Shown here piece by piece: positions 1 to 7,411 of a DNA stretch of 49,868 nucleotides (its first letter is position 1; each line of letters opens with the position of its first letter). Position numbers and translations under genes: made by a program. Under the pieces are notes generated by a model. That model did no database searches. It saw nothing but the letters and a program-made list of their open reading frames with translations, and was not told where the DNA came from. Source of the stretch: JBBQWS01 sp038210415. Lineage in GTDB: Bacteria > Actinomycetota > Actinomycetes > Prado026. The stretch is taken from the NCBI GenBank assembly GCA_038210415.1, contig JBBQWS010000021.1:1-49868 (forward strand). The letters run 5' to 3'.

Positions 1-1
1 A

Positions 2-97
2 GCACCAGGAGACCTCAGACTCGTTGAGCAGCAACACATTTCGCACCTGCTGGAGCGAATCCGGCACACCGCAGAATCACTCCCAGTCGTCTCTTAA
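2..97 (+). CDS. possible 3' end of an unidentified gene, cut by window edge
   Basis: An open frame enters from the left edge and runs 31 codons to a TAA at 95-97. The peptide (ending HTAESLPVVS) has ordinary protein composition, and its third-position GC is visibly lower than in most genes of the window. The stop codon lies inside the tRNA-Lys-derived core at 91-134 (the TTAA of the anticodon loop), so the reading frame is closed by the attachment-site sequence itself. No family is recognised. It could equally be a chance open frame, because only about 90 bases are visible. Confidence 0.25.
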   Translation, partial: APGDLRLVEQQHISHLLERIRHTAESLPVVS

Positions 98-134
98 TCC
101 GCGGGTTCGGGGTTCAAGTCCCTGGCGGCGCACC
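91..134 (+). other. 3' half of a tRNA-Lys(CTT) gene, probable attachment-site (att) scar
   Basis: Positions 91-97 match a tRNA-Lys anticodon loop with anticodon CTT at 93-95. They are followed by the 3' anticodon-stem strand, a 5-nt variable loop, a T arm with a 5-bp stem (108-112 with 120-124) and TTCAAGT loop (113-119), a 7-nt 3' acceptor strand (125-131) and discriminator A132. The 5' half is absent: 60-90 has no D arm, and the 5' anticodon strand (86-90) pairs poorly with 98-102. A tRNA 3' half ending at the discriminator is the usual core left by tyrosine-integrase elements, and an integrase remnant lies immediately to the right. The intact tRNA-Lys gene is not in this window. Confidence 0.8.
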
Positions 135-161
135 GTCTGACCTGCGGTTATGTCTAGGTCA

Positions 162-360
162 TCACCCAGCCCGGCCGTTTCCACGGCCGGGCTGGGTGCA
201 TTCTGGGTTCGCCGCTCGCCGCTCGCCACGGGGGACACGGTCTGCTGCCGCGGTGGCCGCCTGGAGCCCCACTCCTTCGAACAGGTGGGAGTACGTGTCG
301 AAGCTGATGGCAATCGAGCTGTGCCCCATTGCTCGAAGTGCTTCACCACCGGGTCGCGGT
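162..360 (-). pseudogene. C-terminal remnant of a tyrosine recombinase (phage/ICE-type integrase)
   Basis: Reading the minus strand from about 329 to the TGA at 162-164 gives MGHSSIAISFDTYSHLFEGV followed by GLQAATAAADRV. This is the end of the catalytic domain of tyrosine integrases: the GHSS motif carries the catalytic His and DTYSHL carries the nucleophilic Tyr. Just upstream, RDPVVKHF (about 336-360) fits the residues expected before GHSS but lies in another frame, so there is a frameshift near 333-336. No HxLRHT box or N-terminal core-binding domain is present; the sequence passes directly into the truncated regulator at about 390. The remnant points at the tRNA-Lys scar, as integrase genes often do. 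It cannot encode an active enzyme. Confidence 0.8.
163..198. terminator. perfect 16-bp hairpin next to the att scar
   Basis: Bases 163-178 and 183-198 are perfect inverted complements (16 bp) around a 4-nt loop TTCC. It sits 29 bases after the tRNA-Lys 3' end, where a tRNA terminator would lie, and overlaps the last codons of the integrase remnant on the minus strand. There is no T tract, which is common in high-GC actinobacteria. It could terminate transcription in both directions. Confidence 0.6.
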
Positions 361-3300
361 CGGCCCGACTTGGCCTGCCGGGGCCGGACCGCGCAGGTTG
401 GCGCGCACGCGTGACAACTCGGCGTCCCACCAGTTGGCGCCCGATTCGCGGGCCAAGGCCATTGTCTGCTCGACGTGGGCGCTCGCAGCGTCGAGCTCCC
501 CAGATGCTGCCATCAGCTCGGCAAGGGTGGTGTCCAGCGGGAAGCACCAGGCGCCCCAGAACTCAGTCCAGACCGGTGCTGCGGCGCGCATGACCGCCAG
601 GCCCTTCGCCAGTTCGCCGCCGTAAGCTATAGCTGCGCCGCGGAAGCCGTCGGCGAACCCCGAGGCGACGTCGGGCAACCGGCCGTCTGCCACCAGCGCC
701 AGCAGCATCTCGGTCAGGCGCACGAGCTCGGCGACGTCGCGGTCGAGCAGCGCGATCGTCAGCGCTGTCTGCGTCGATTCCAGCACCGTATAGGGGTGGC
801 CCAGCCGTTGCGCGAGCTCCTGCGCCGCGGCGGAGCTCGCGCGCGCCGCGGTAGCGTCGCCGAGCAACCACTGTGTCAGCCCGTGCAGGTTGTACGCACA
901 AACGCCGGGGTCGTGGCCGCCGTAGGAGTAGGTCAGCCAGTGGTGCTGCTCGGGGTGGTACATCTCGATCGCTGCGGTCGCGTGCTCGGCTGCGGTCTCG
1001 GGCTGCCCGGCCAAGATGAGCCCTGACCACTGCACGTGGTGCGCTTCGAGTGTCAGGGCGTCGTCGTGCATGTTCTCGGCGATCGCCGAGACCTGGTCGG
1101 CGAGGCGAGTCGCGGCGTGGATGTCGCCGCGCATCATCTGCACGAACCACGAGCCCCACGTGGCCTCGAACTGCTCGCGTGGGCTTCGGATCTCGTCGGC
1201 AAGGGTGGTCGCCCGCCGAAACGCGCGGGCCACCTGTTCGTCGGTCGGTCCGACGGTCTGTATCAGAGCGGTGCCGGTGGCCAGCTCGATCGCCAGCTCA
1301 GCGTGCTGCCTGGCCACCGGGGCGGTCACGGCGCCCAGCAGCTCGCGGGCCTTGGCCAGGTGAGCCAGTGCGTCGGTGAAAGCTCCCGCCTCGGTCGCAG
1401 CGGCCGCGGCGAGACGCCACTGGGCCAGGGCTTCCTCGCTGCGCCCGGCCTCGGCCAGGTGCCAGGCGAGCTCCTCGGGTGTGGAGGACACCTGATCAGC
1501 AAGTTCCCCGGTGAGCAGGTCGGCGATCCTGCGTTGCAGGTCGCGCCGCAGGCTGGCGGGGACGCCGAGGTACGCCGCCTCCTGCGTCAGCGCGTGCTTG
1601 AACTCGTAGGTCGGTTCCTTCAACGTTGCGACCTCGAAGAGGATTTCGGCCGCCTGCAACTGCCTCAGGACCTCAGCCATCTGGTCGCCATCCAGATCCA
1701 CCATCGCGGCCAGCAGAGGTGTGGGTGACTGCCGGCCGATCACCGCGGCCACGGAAACGAGCGACCGCGCCGATGTGCTCAGCCGGTCGATCCGCTCGGC
1801 CAACAACCCTCGCAGCGACGACGGAACCACCGGGATGTCGACGCCCGCACGGAACTCGTACCCTCCTGGTGTGCCGGCCAGAGCGCCCAGTGACTGCGCC
1901 GAACGCACGCTTTCCTCCAGGAACAGAGGGGTGCCACCGGCGCGGTCCAGCACCTCACGCTTCCACCGCACCAAACTGGAGTCGAGGCCGGTCAGCTCAT
2001 CGAGGAGGGTGGCGGCGGTGGCGACAGGTAGCGGGTCGACGCGCAGCATGCTGGCGTAGCTCCGGCTGGGCCATGGATCCGCCAGCTCGGGCCGGTAGGT
2101 GACGACCAGCAGGCACCGGCGCCGGGCAATGCGGTCCGCGAGTGCCACCAACAACCCTTGGGTGGCTTCATCCGCCCAGTGCAGGTCCTCCACAGCGAGC
2201 ACGGTCGGTACGTCGTCGCGCAGCAACAAACTGGAGACGGCCGCGACGATGCGGCGGTGACGCAACTCGGGGTCGAGCGCCTGCCACTCCGCGTTGACAG
2301 TGCCGGGCGTCAGGACTGAAGCCAACGCAAGCTCGTCGTCGACCTCAGGCCGGCCAGCCAGACTCTGGCGCACGATCGGCTGGATGGCGAAGTATGGGGA
2401 GTGTCGATCGAGCGCCGAGGCATAGCCGGTGTAGGGGACAAACCCGGCGTCAATGGCGCGAGCGATGAGCTCGTGCAGCAGTCGCGACTTGCCCACTCCC
2501 GGCTCCCCGTGGAGCGCCAGCACCTGCCCACGACCGGACTCAGCTCTGCTGAGTACATCCTCGACCACTGCAAGCTCGTGAGCACGGCCGACCAGCGGGC
2601 TCAGACCCCGCAGCACCCTCGCCTGCCAGGTCGATGCGGTCGGTCGCCGTCCTTTCAGCACGTAGGACGCCGGTGCCTCGTGCTCGGTGTCGGCCTGGGC
2701 TTCGGCGTCGAAACGGTCGCCGATAAGCGCGTACGCCTGCTCACTGAGGACGATCTGGTCGGCCGCCGCCGTCTCCGCCAGCGCGACCGTCACCGTCATG
2801 GCCTCCCCGAATACTGAGCCCTTCTGGTCACCGGCCGTGGCGGTGGCCAGGAGGTCACCGCTCGCCAGGGCGAGCCGTCGGACGACCTCAAGCCCTTTCG
2901 GCACCGGTTGGTGTTGCCAGACGTCACGAACCTCGATCGCGGTTGCCACGGCGTGGATCACGTGGTGCTCGTCGGCGTCGGGGGCGCCGAAGACCGCGAC
3001 CAACGCGGTGGCCTCCTCGGCGACCCAGCCGCCGTGGGGGTGGGCGACCCCTTCGAGTAGGTCGCGGTGAGCGGTCATGGCCTGCTGCCACGCCTCAGGT
3101 TCCGGTGTTGCGCCGGGCGAGACGTGAAGGTCGATGACGCAGCGCAGCACCGTCGCGTGGCGAATGCGCGGGTCGCTGCTTCGGCTCGGCTGGCCGGGAC
3201 CCGGGTCCTGGTCGCCATGCTCGACCAAGGCGATCAGTCGGTACCCGGACTTGGGGACCGTCTCGATCAGTCGAGGACGCCGTGCGTCATCGCCGAACGC

Positions 3301-3528
3301 CTTGCGCAGTTTGAGGATGGTCGCGCTCACTGCATCGTCAGTGATGAACGTGTCACCCCAGACCTGCGTCATCAACTCGGTGCGGGTCACGACGGAGCCC
3401 GCGCGTACAGCCAGCAGTACAAGGACGTCCATGGCCCGCGGTTCGAGGTGCCGCTGCTGGCCGTCCCGGCTCAACTGGTGAGCGGCGGGGTCGACCTCCC
3501 ACCCGGCGATGCGCAGCACAGCCATCAT
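343..3528 (-). CDS. winged-helix / degenerate cyclase / AAA ATPase / TPR regulator, probably 3'-truncated
   Basis: A 1061-residue multidomain regulator. Residues 1-105 form an OmpR/CadC-type winged helix (RAMDVLVLLAV, LIETVPKSGYRL). Residues about 115-295 resemble a class III nucleotide-cyclase homology domain, but the metal-binding aspartates are not evident (VIDLHVS where DLVGST is usual), so it is probably non-catalytic. An AAA_16-type ATPase follows, with Walker A GEPGVGKS (K347) and Walker B VLAVEDLHWAD (D448), then TPR-like helices from about residue 690 to the end. The family normally continues past the motif ESGANWWDAELSRVRANL. Here the frame ends about 18 residues later in sequence that overlaps integrase DNA, so the C-terminus looks cut by recombination. 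A second ATG follows directly. Its divergent neighbour, a homocysteine methyltransferase, is a candidate target. Confidence 0.8.
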   Translation of the reverse strand: MMAVLRIAGWEVDPAAHQLSRDGQQRHLEPRAMDVLVLLAVRAGSVVTRTELMTQVWGDTFITDDAVSATILKLRKAFGDDARRPRLIETVPKSGYRLIALVEHGDQDPGPGQPSRSSDPRIRHATVLRCVIDLHVSPGATPEPEAWQQAMTAHRDLLEGVAHPHGGWVAEEATALVAVFGAPDADEHHVIHAVATAIEVRDVWQHQPVPKGLEVVRRLALASGDLLATATAGDQKGSVFGEAMTVTVALAETAAADQIVLSEQAYALIGDRFDAEAQADTEHEAPASYVLKGRRPTASTWQARVLRGLSPLVGRAHELAVVEDVLSRAESGRGQVLALHGEPGVGKSRLLHELIARAIDAGFVPYTGYASALDRHSPYFAIQPIVRQSLAGRPEVDDELALASVLTPGTVNAEWQALDPELRHRRIVAAVSSLLLRDDVPTVLAVEDLHWADEATQGLLVALADRIARRRCLLVVTYRPELADPWPSRSYASMLRVDPLPVATAATLLDELTGLDSSLVRWKREVLDRAGGTPLFLEESVRSAQSLGALAGTPGGYEFRAGVDIPVVPSSLRGLLAERIDRLSTSARSLVSVAAVIGRQSPTPLLAAMVDLDGDQMAEVLRQLQAAEILFEVATLKEPTYEFKHALTQEAAYLGVPASLRRDLQRRIADLLTGELADQVSSTPEELAWHLAEAGRSEEALAQWRLAAAAATEAGAFTDALAHLAKARELLGAVTAPVARQHAELAIELATGTALIQTVGPTDEQVARAFRRATTLADEIRSPREQFEATWGSWFVQMMRGDIHAATRLADQVSAIAENMHDDALTLEAHHVQWSGLILAGQPETAAEHATAAIEMYHPEQHHWLTYSYGGHDPGVCAYNLHGLTQWLLGDATAARASSAAAQELAQRLGHPYTVLESTQTALTIALLDRDVAELVRLTEMLLALVADGRLPDVASGFADGFRGAAIAYGGELAKGLAVMRAAAPVWTEFWGAWCFPLDTTLAELMAASGELDAASAHVEQTMALARESGANWWDAELSRVRANLRGPAPAGQVGPTATRW

Positions 3529-3548
3529 GATGCCGTCATGGGGCCGGT

Positions 3549-3598
3549 AGTGACAGAGGCCCGGTCAACCATAGGAAGTTCGTAGGAAGACCGTCACT
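3549..3598. promoter_or_regulatory. candidate operator with 11-bp-spaced direct repeats in the divergent promoter region
   Basis: TAGGAAG occurs at 3572-3578 and again at 3583-3589, an 11-bp period. OmpR/SARP-type winged helices characteristically bind direct repeats with this spacing. The pair is framed by an inverted repeat, AGTGAC (3549-3554) and GTCACT (3593-3598). The site lies between the winged-helix regulator (minus) and the methyltransferase (plus), so it could serve both. The regulator-operator link is inference. Confidence 0.35.
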
Positions 3599-3669
3599 TG
3601 TCCTTCGGGACTCCGAGCGGCCGCCCAGCGACGCTGGCTCCGGGGTTCGAACGACCCAGCAGTCCAGGC

Positions 3670-3686
3670 GTCAGGCGGAGCCTGAC
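3670..3686 (+). promoter_or_regulatory. short hairpin just upstream of the methyltransferase ribosome-binding site
   Basis: GTCAGGC (3670-3676) and GCCTGAC (3680-3686) form a perfect 7-bp stem with a 3-nt loop. It ends 4 nt before the GAGAGG ribosome-binding site at 3691. It could modulate translation initiation; no known riboswitch class is recognised. Confidence 0.3.
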
Positions 3687-3703
3687 CAACGAGAGGCAGT
3701 CCC

Positions 3704-4678
3704 ATGACCGACTACCGCACCCACCTCCCGCAGCTTGACGGCGGGTTGTTCGTCACCGACGCGGGCTGCGAAACCGACCTGATCTTCAACCACGGAATCG
3801 AGATCCGGGAGTTCGCCGCCCACACACTGCTCGAAGACGCGCTCGGGCGCGAGGCACTGGCCGACTACTACCGCAGCTTCCTGGCACTGGCGCGTGAGAA
3901 CAACACTGGCATGGTCCTGGACTGCCCGACCTGGAAGGCGCACCCGTACTGGGCAGGTGATCTTCAGGCCACCGAGGAAGGACTGGCGCGAGCGAACCAC
4001 GACGCCGTGAGGTTCGCTGCGGGGCTGCGCGCGGAATTCGCCGACAACGCCGGTCCGATCGTGCTGAATGCATTGATCGGTCCGCGTGGGGATGCCTACG
4101 CGCCCGCCGCAGAAGTCGCCGCCGACGAGGCGCACGCCTACCATTCCACACAGCTGGGATGGCTGGCCGCCACCGACGTCGACATGATCACCGCGCTGAC
4201 GTTCACCCAGTCCGCCGAGGCGATCGGGGTGACCCGTGCGGCGAAGGAGGTCGGGCTGCCGATCGTCGTGTCGTTCACCGTCGAGACCGACGGCACGTTG
4301 CCGACCGGGGAGCCACTCGGTCATGCGATCGAGGCAGTGGATCGCGCGACCGATGAGGCGCCCGCGTACTTCATGGTCAACTGTGCCCACCCCGACCACG
4401 TCGTCGATGCGCTCCACGACGGGCCCTGGTTGGCGCGGATCCGTGGGCTGCGCTGCAACGCCTCGCGCCTCAGCCACGCCGAGCTCGACGACGCCGAGGT
4501 GCTCGACGACGGCGACCCAGAGGCGTTCGCCCAGGGCTACCTCGAACTACGGCGACGACTGCACAACCTCACCGTGGTGGGCGGCTGCTGCGGCTCGGAC
4601 CTACGCCACGTCACCGAGGTCGTCCGCGCCGTCCGGCAGTCGGGCTCAGCCGCTGCGGGCGGTCCCGGCCTTTCGTGA
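3704..4678 (+). CDS. homocysteine S-methyltransferase family protein
   Basis: A 324-residue protein of the zinc-dependent BHMT/MmuM family, which moves a methyl group from a donor such as S-methylmethionine or betaine to homocysteine in the cytoplasm. Visible are the family N-terminus (FVTDAGCETDLIF), the zinc-ligand Cys in MVNCAHPDH and the vicinal Cys pair in VVGGCCGSD, all three expected zinc thiolates. GAGAGG precedes the ATG by 7 nt. The length fits single-domain members; there is no cobalamin-binding domain, so it is not MetH. The methyl donor cannot be told from sequence. It is transcribed divergently from the large regulator, with a candidate operator between. The roughly 190 bp downstream to the convergent baeRF gene show nothing recognisable. 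Confidence 0.85.
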   Translation: MTDYRTHLPQLDGGLFVTDAGCETDLIFNHGIEIREFAAHTLLEDALGREALADYYRSFLALARENNTGMVLDCPTWKAHPYWAGDLQATEEGLARANHDAVRFAAGLRAEFADNAGPIVLNALIGPRGDAYAPAAEVAADEAHAYHSTQLGWLAATDVDMITALTFTQSAEAIGVTRAAKEVGLPIVVSFTVETDGTLPTGEPLGHAIEAVDRATDEAPAYFMVNCAHPDHVVDALHDGPWLARIRGLRCNASRLSHAELDDAEVLDDGDPEAFAQGYLELRRRLHNLTVVGGCCGSDLRHVTEVVRAVRQSGSAAAGGPGLS

Positions 4679-4869
4679 AGTTCTGGCATCGCACTGGCAG
4701 CCGCTGGTAGCAGCGCCGTGGAGGAAGCGGCCGTCTCGGGGTTCAGGGAGTCCCACAGCGTGTTCTCTGTCCCCACCTAACATCATCGGCAGCGTCAAGG
4801 TGTCCATACGGAGTCAGCGCAGCCTCCGCGGCCCTCGATCTGGCCACGGAGTCCCCAGTCGCGCCACCA

Positions 4870-5985
4870 CTAGCGGTGCATCGTGAGGGCGACCCTTTCG
4901 TGCCCGGCCAGGGAGCCGTCTTCGGTCAGCGCGACCCAGCCTCCTCTTCGCAGGACGATCTCGATGAGTTCGTCCACGACGTCGTCGATGACGTCCGGGT
5001 GCTCGATGTCTTCAGCGGGACTGAGCAGTTGCCCGCTGCCGTCGATCCGGGCGGGGTAGAAGTAGCCCTCCTCGACCGCAAGCATCTCGGGACGTCCGGT
5101 GAGGGCGGCCACCCAAGCCGACTGGACACCCGACACCGCGCGACCGGCGCTGATCCGCTGGTCCAACAGGTCCAGGGCCTCCTGCTGACGGGACAGCAGA
5201 TAGTTCTCCATCGCCGATCGGATGAGCGGCACGAGGTGGGGCACCGGGGCGGTGACCAGACTGCCGTCCACGCAGCCCGCCAGGCGAGATAGGTTGTTTG
5301 ACAGCCCTCGGAACTCGGCGAGCTCTCGCGCAGCCCCGACCAGGACCAAAGGAGCCGGATTGACCTGAAGGTATGCCCCCAGCGCTCGGTCGACGTCGCG
5401 ATAGAACGCACGGCGCTGGTGCGCCCGAAGTTCCCCGCCGACATGTCCGCCCAACTCCGCGCCGGAGGCGACCCGGGGGAACAGCCTGCCGGGGGCTGGG
5501 CGGAGGTCGTCCCCGACGCCGTCGAAGAGTCTGGCCCCGTGCTGGGTCAGGGCCAGTACGAGGTGGCGTGGTGTCCGGTGGAGAGCGCGAACCAGATCCC
5601 GGGTCGCGAACGTGGCGTCGACCACGACCCGGTCCATGACGGACACGTTGAGGTGCTCGAGCCTGTTGCTGGCACCGGAGACGAAGACACCTATGGCCTC
5701 GGTCGCCGGACCTCGAGTGGCTACCTCGACCAGGTCGGTCAGCGGCCCGACGATGGTGCCGAGCACCCCCGGGAGGGCCTCGGTGGCCAACCTCGACTCC
5801 GCCTCGCGGGCCAGCCCACGGAGCCGATCAGCCTCCGTCGGCAGCATGCGCCTCGATGGGGTGGTCGACATGAGCAGCGAGACCGCTGGGTAGCTTCTGA
5901 TCGCCTGGAGCAACGTGACCGTGCTGGGAGTCAGTGGCTGAGGGCGGACTCTCGTTGAGAGCTGGACGTCTTCCGAGTGCATCAT
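4870..5985 (-). CDS. bacterial archaeo-eukaryotic release factor (baeRF) family protein
   Basis: A 371-residue protein with the baeRF layout: an N-terminal segment with AVSLLMSTTPSRRM, a middle eRF1-like domain (HGARLFDG, then GAELGGHVGG), and a C-terminal eRF1 domain-3-like part (APLVLVGAARELAEFRGLS, IDDVVDELIEIVLRRGGWVA). The peptidyl-tRNA-hydrolysing GGQ of true eRF1 is absent; GGH is the nearest visible sequence. Family members are proposed to act on ribosomes or as stress factors, but their role is not settled. The ATG overlaps the terC stop by 4 bp (ATGA), so it is translationally coupled to terC and falls under its riboswitch. Similar genes are sometimes annotated only as hypothetical proteins. 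Confidence 0.7.
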   Translation of the reverse strand: MMHSEDVQLSTRVRPQPLTPSTVTLLQAIRSYPAVSLLMSTTPSRRMLPTEADRLRGLAREAESRLATEALPGVLGTIVGPLTDLVEVATRGPATEAIGVFVSGASNRLEHLNVSVMDRVVVDATFATRDLVRALHRTPRHLVLALTQHGARLFDGVGDDLRPAPGRLFPRVASGAELGGHVGGELRAHQRRAFYRDVDRALGAYLQVNPAPLVLVGAARELAEFRGLSNNLSRLAGCVDGSLVTAPVPHLVPLIRSAMENYLLSRQQEALDLLDQRISAGRAVSGVQSAWVAALTGRPEMLAVEEGYFYPARIDGSGQLLSPAEDIEHPDVIDDVVDELIEIVLRRGGWVALTEDGSLAGHERVALTMHR

Positions 5986-6974
5986 GACGATCCTCCTGGG
6001 GTGATCCGGTTTTCGTGGGTGGCAGGCGTGGTGGCCGGTTCGAGGGGCTCCAGAGGAGCATCGGGAACGGAGTCGGTGCGGCGCAGGCTCAGCAGGACCG
6101 AGCCGAGGACCAGCCCGGCTATCACTCCGAGCGACAGCCCGATCGGGATCTTGTAGACCTGTAGGAGGAGCATCTTGAGCCCGACGAAGACCAGCACCGC
6201 GGCCAAGCCGACCTTGAGGTAGACGAAGCGGTGCATGAGGTCGGCTAGCAGGAAATACATCGCCCGGAGCCCGAGAATCGCGAAGGCGTTGCTGGTGAAG
6301 ACCAGGAAGGGCTCCTGGGTGACGGCAAAGATGGCCGGGATCGAGTCCACCGCGAAGACGAGGTCACTGAACTCCACCAGCGCCAGGACCGCCACCAGCG
6401 GCGTGGCGAGCCGGCGCCCGTTCTCCGTGACCCAGAACTTCGTGCCGTGCCAGGTGGGGGTGCTCGGGATGACCCGGCGGGTGAGTCTGAGCACGGGGTG
6501 CCGCGTCGGGTCGGGATGCTGGTTGCGGTGCCGGAACATCTGAATCCCGGTGCCCACCAGGAACACGCCGAAGAGGTAGAGGACCCAGCTGAATCGGTCG
6601 ATGAGGACGGCGCCGCCGGCGATGAAGACCGCGCGCATGGCCAGGGCGCCGATGACGCCGTAGAACAGCACCCGGTGCTGAGCGGAGCGCGGCACGGCGA
6701 ACGCCGCGAAGATCAGCGCGAAGACGAAGACGTTGTCGACGGCCAGGCTCTTCTCGATCACGTACCCGGCGTAGTACTCCCCGGCCGCCTCGGAGCCGAA
6801 CAGCCGCCACACGACCAGTCCGAAGCCGAGACCGAGCGACACCCAGACCGTCGACCAGACGGCTGCCTCCCGCAGGGAGACGACCCGGTCCCCTCGATGG
6901 CCGATCAGGTCGACGGCCAGCATGGCCAAGATCACCGCAAGTACGGCGAACCACAACCACAAAGGAACAGACAT
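5982..6974 (-). CDS. TerC/Alx family integral membrane protein
   Basis: A 330-residue polytopic membrane protein of the TerC/Alx family, now linked to manganese export and metal homeostasis (earlier to tellurite resistance). The family signature with acidic membrane residues is visible as EYYAGYVIEKSLAVDNVFVF, and again around LVEFSDLVFAVDSIPAIFAV. About nine hydrophobic segments are separated by a basic loop with HRNQHPDPTRHP. The start ATG at 6974 is preceded by AAGGA (6981-6985 on the minus strand, spacing 6 nt), which sits inside the riboswitch expression hairpin. The gene is first in a two-gene operon with the overlapping baeRF gene. The hydrophilic C-terminal tail may be cytoplasmic. 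Confidence 0.9.
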   Translation of the reverse strand: MSVPLWLWFAVLAVILAMLAVDLIGHRGDRVVSLREAAVWSTVWVSLGLGFGLVVWRLFGSEAAGEYYAGYVIEKSLAVDNVFVFALIFAAFAVPRSAQHRVLFYGVIGALAMRAVFIAGGAVLIDRFSWVLYLFGVFLVGTGIQMFRHRNQHPDPTRHPVLRLTRRVIPSTPTWHGTKFWVTENGRRLATPLVAVLALVEFSDLVFAVDSIPAIFAVTQEPFLVFTSNAFAILGLRAMYFLLADLMHRFVYLKVGLAAVLVFVGLKMLLLQVYKIPIGLSLGVIAGLVLGSVLLSLRRTDSVPDAPLEPLEPATTPATHENRITPGGSS

Positions 6975-7114
6975 CGGGCATCCTTCGGTAGCACGCGAGC
7001 TGACCGAAGGTCTCCCCCAATGCCGGCGCGAAACCCGGCATCCGCTCCGCCGGGCTCGCCGGTCGCCCGGCGAGCCGTACTGACGACAGAAGCGTCGGTG
7101 GGGTACTCCCCTTC
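6975..7114 (-). promoter_or_regulatory. yybP-ykoY (manganese) riboswitch upstream of terC
   Basis: On the minus strand the conserved loop element GGGGAGTA (7111-7104) and its partner GGGGGAGACC (7018-7009) flank internal stems, including a perfect 8-bp helix GGCTCGCC/GGCGAGCC and a TGCCGG/CCGGCA stem. P1 can form between GAAGG (7114-7110) and CCTTC (7010-7006). The same CCTTCGGT (7010-7003) can instead pair over 8 bp with ACCGAAGG (6989-6982), which contains the terC ribosome-binding site. The two pairings exclude each other, giving a simple switch: P1 formation frees the site, loss of P1 hides it. This RNA class is known to bind Mn2+ and is commonly found before terC/alx genes. Confidence 0.85.
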
Positions 7115-7164
7115 ACGCGCCGACATCTCGGCGCGACCAGCAAGATGACTGGTGAAGTGAGTTT

Positions 7165-7188
7165 CACGTATGCATCTACGTGTGTCAA
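7165..7188 (-). promoter_or_regulatory. possible terC promoter -35 box with adjoining inverted repeat
   Basis: On the minus strand TTGACA (7188-7183) is followed directly by the inverted repeat CACGTA-N6-TACGTG (7182-7165), about 70 bp upstream of the riboswitch. No good -10 hexamer is seen at the right spacing. A second small inverted repeat, GTGAA-N6-TTCAC, lies at 7152-7167. The rest of 7189-7411 shows no gene or clear signal. Confidence 0.3.
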
Positions 7189-7411
7189 CTCCATGCCGGA
7201 CGCTTCTGAGCAACCACGCTGACGTCCTGCTCACAGTCGCCCAGGACCCCTCAGCCCGCGCGCGCGACGTCGACAGCTGAACTCCTACGCGCTGACGAGA
7301 GGTATGCCCTTTCGCCATCCGAACGAGGCCGGTGCGGGTCGTGCGTCGCCCTACGGGTTTGGTCCATCTGTTGCGCTTTGATGTCGCGAACCAGCCGGGC
7401 CACGTGCTCAG

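Noticed and set aside
60..134. A complete tRNA-Lys gene
   Set aside because: There is no D arm, the 5' anticodon strand does not pair well and no acceptor 5' strand is found. Only the 3' half is tRNA-like.
3640..3660. A T-arm-like GGGGTTCGAAC sequence before the methyltransferase gene
   Set aside because: The flanks do not pair into a T stem, and no anticodon arm or acceptor stem is found, so it is not a tRNA or a tRNA scar.
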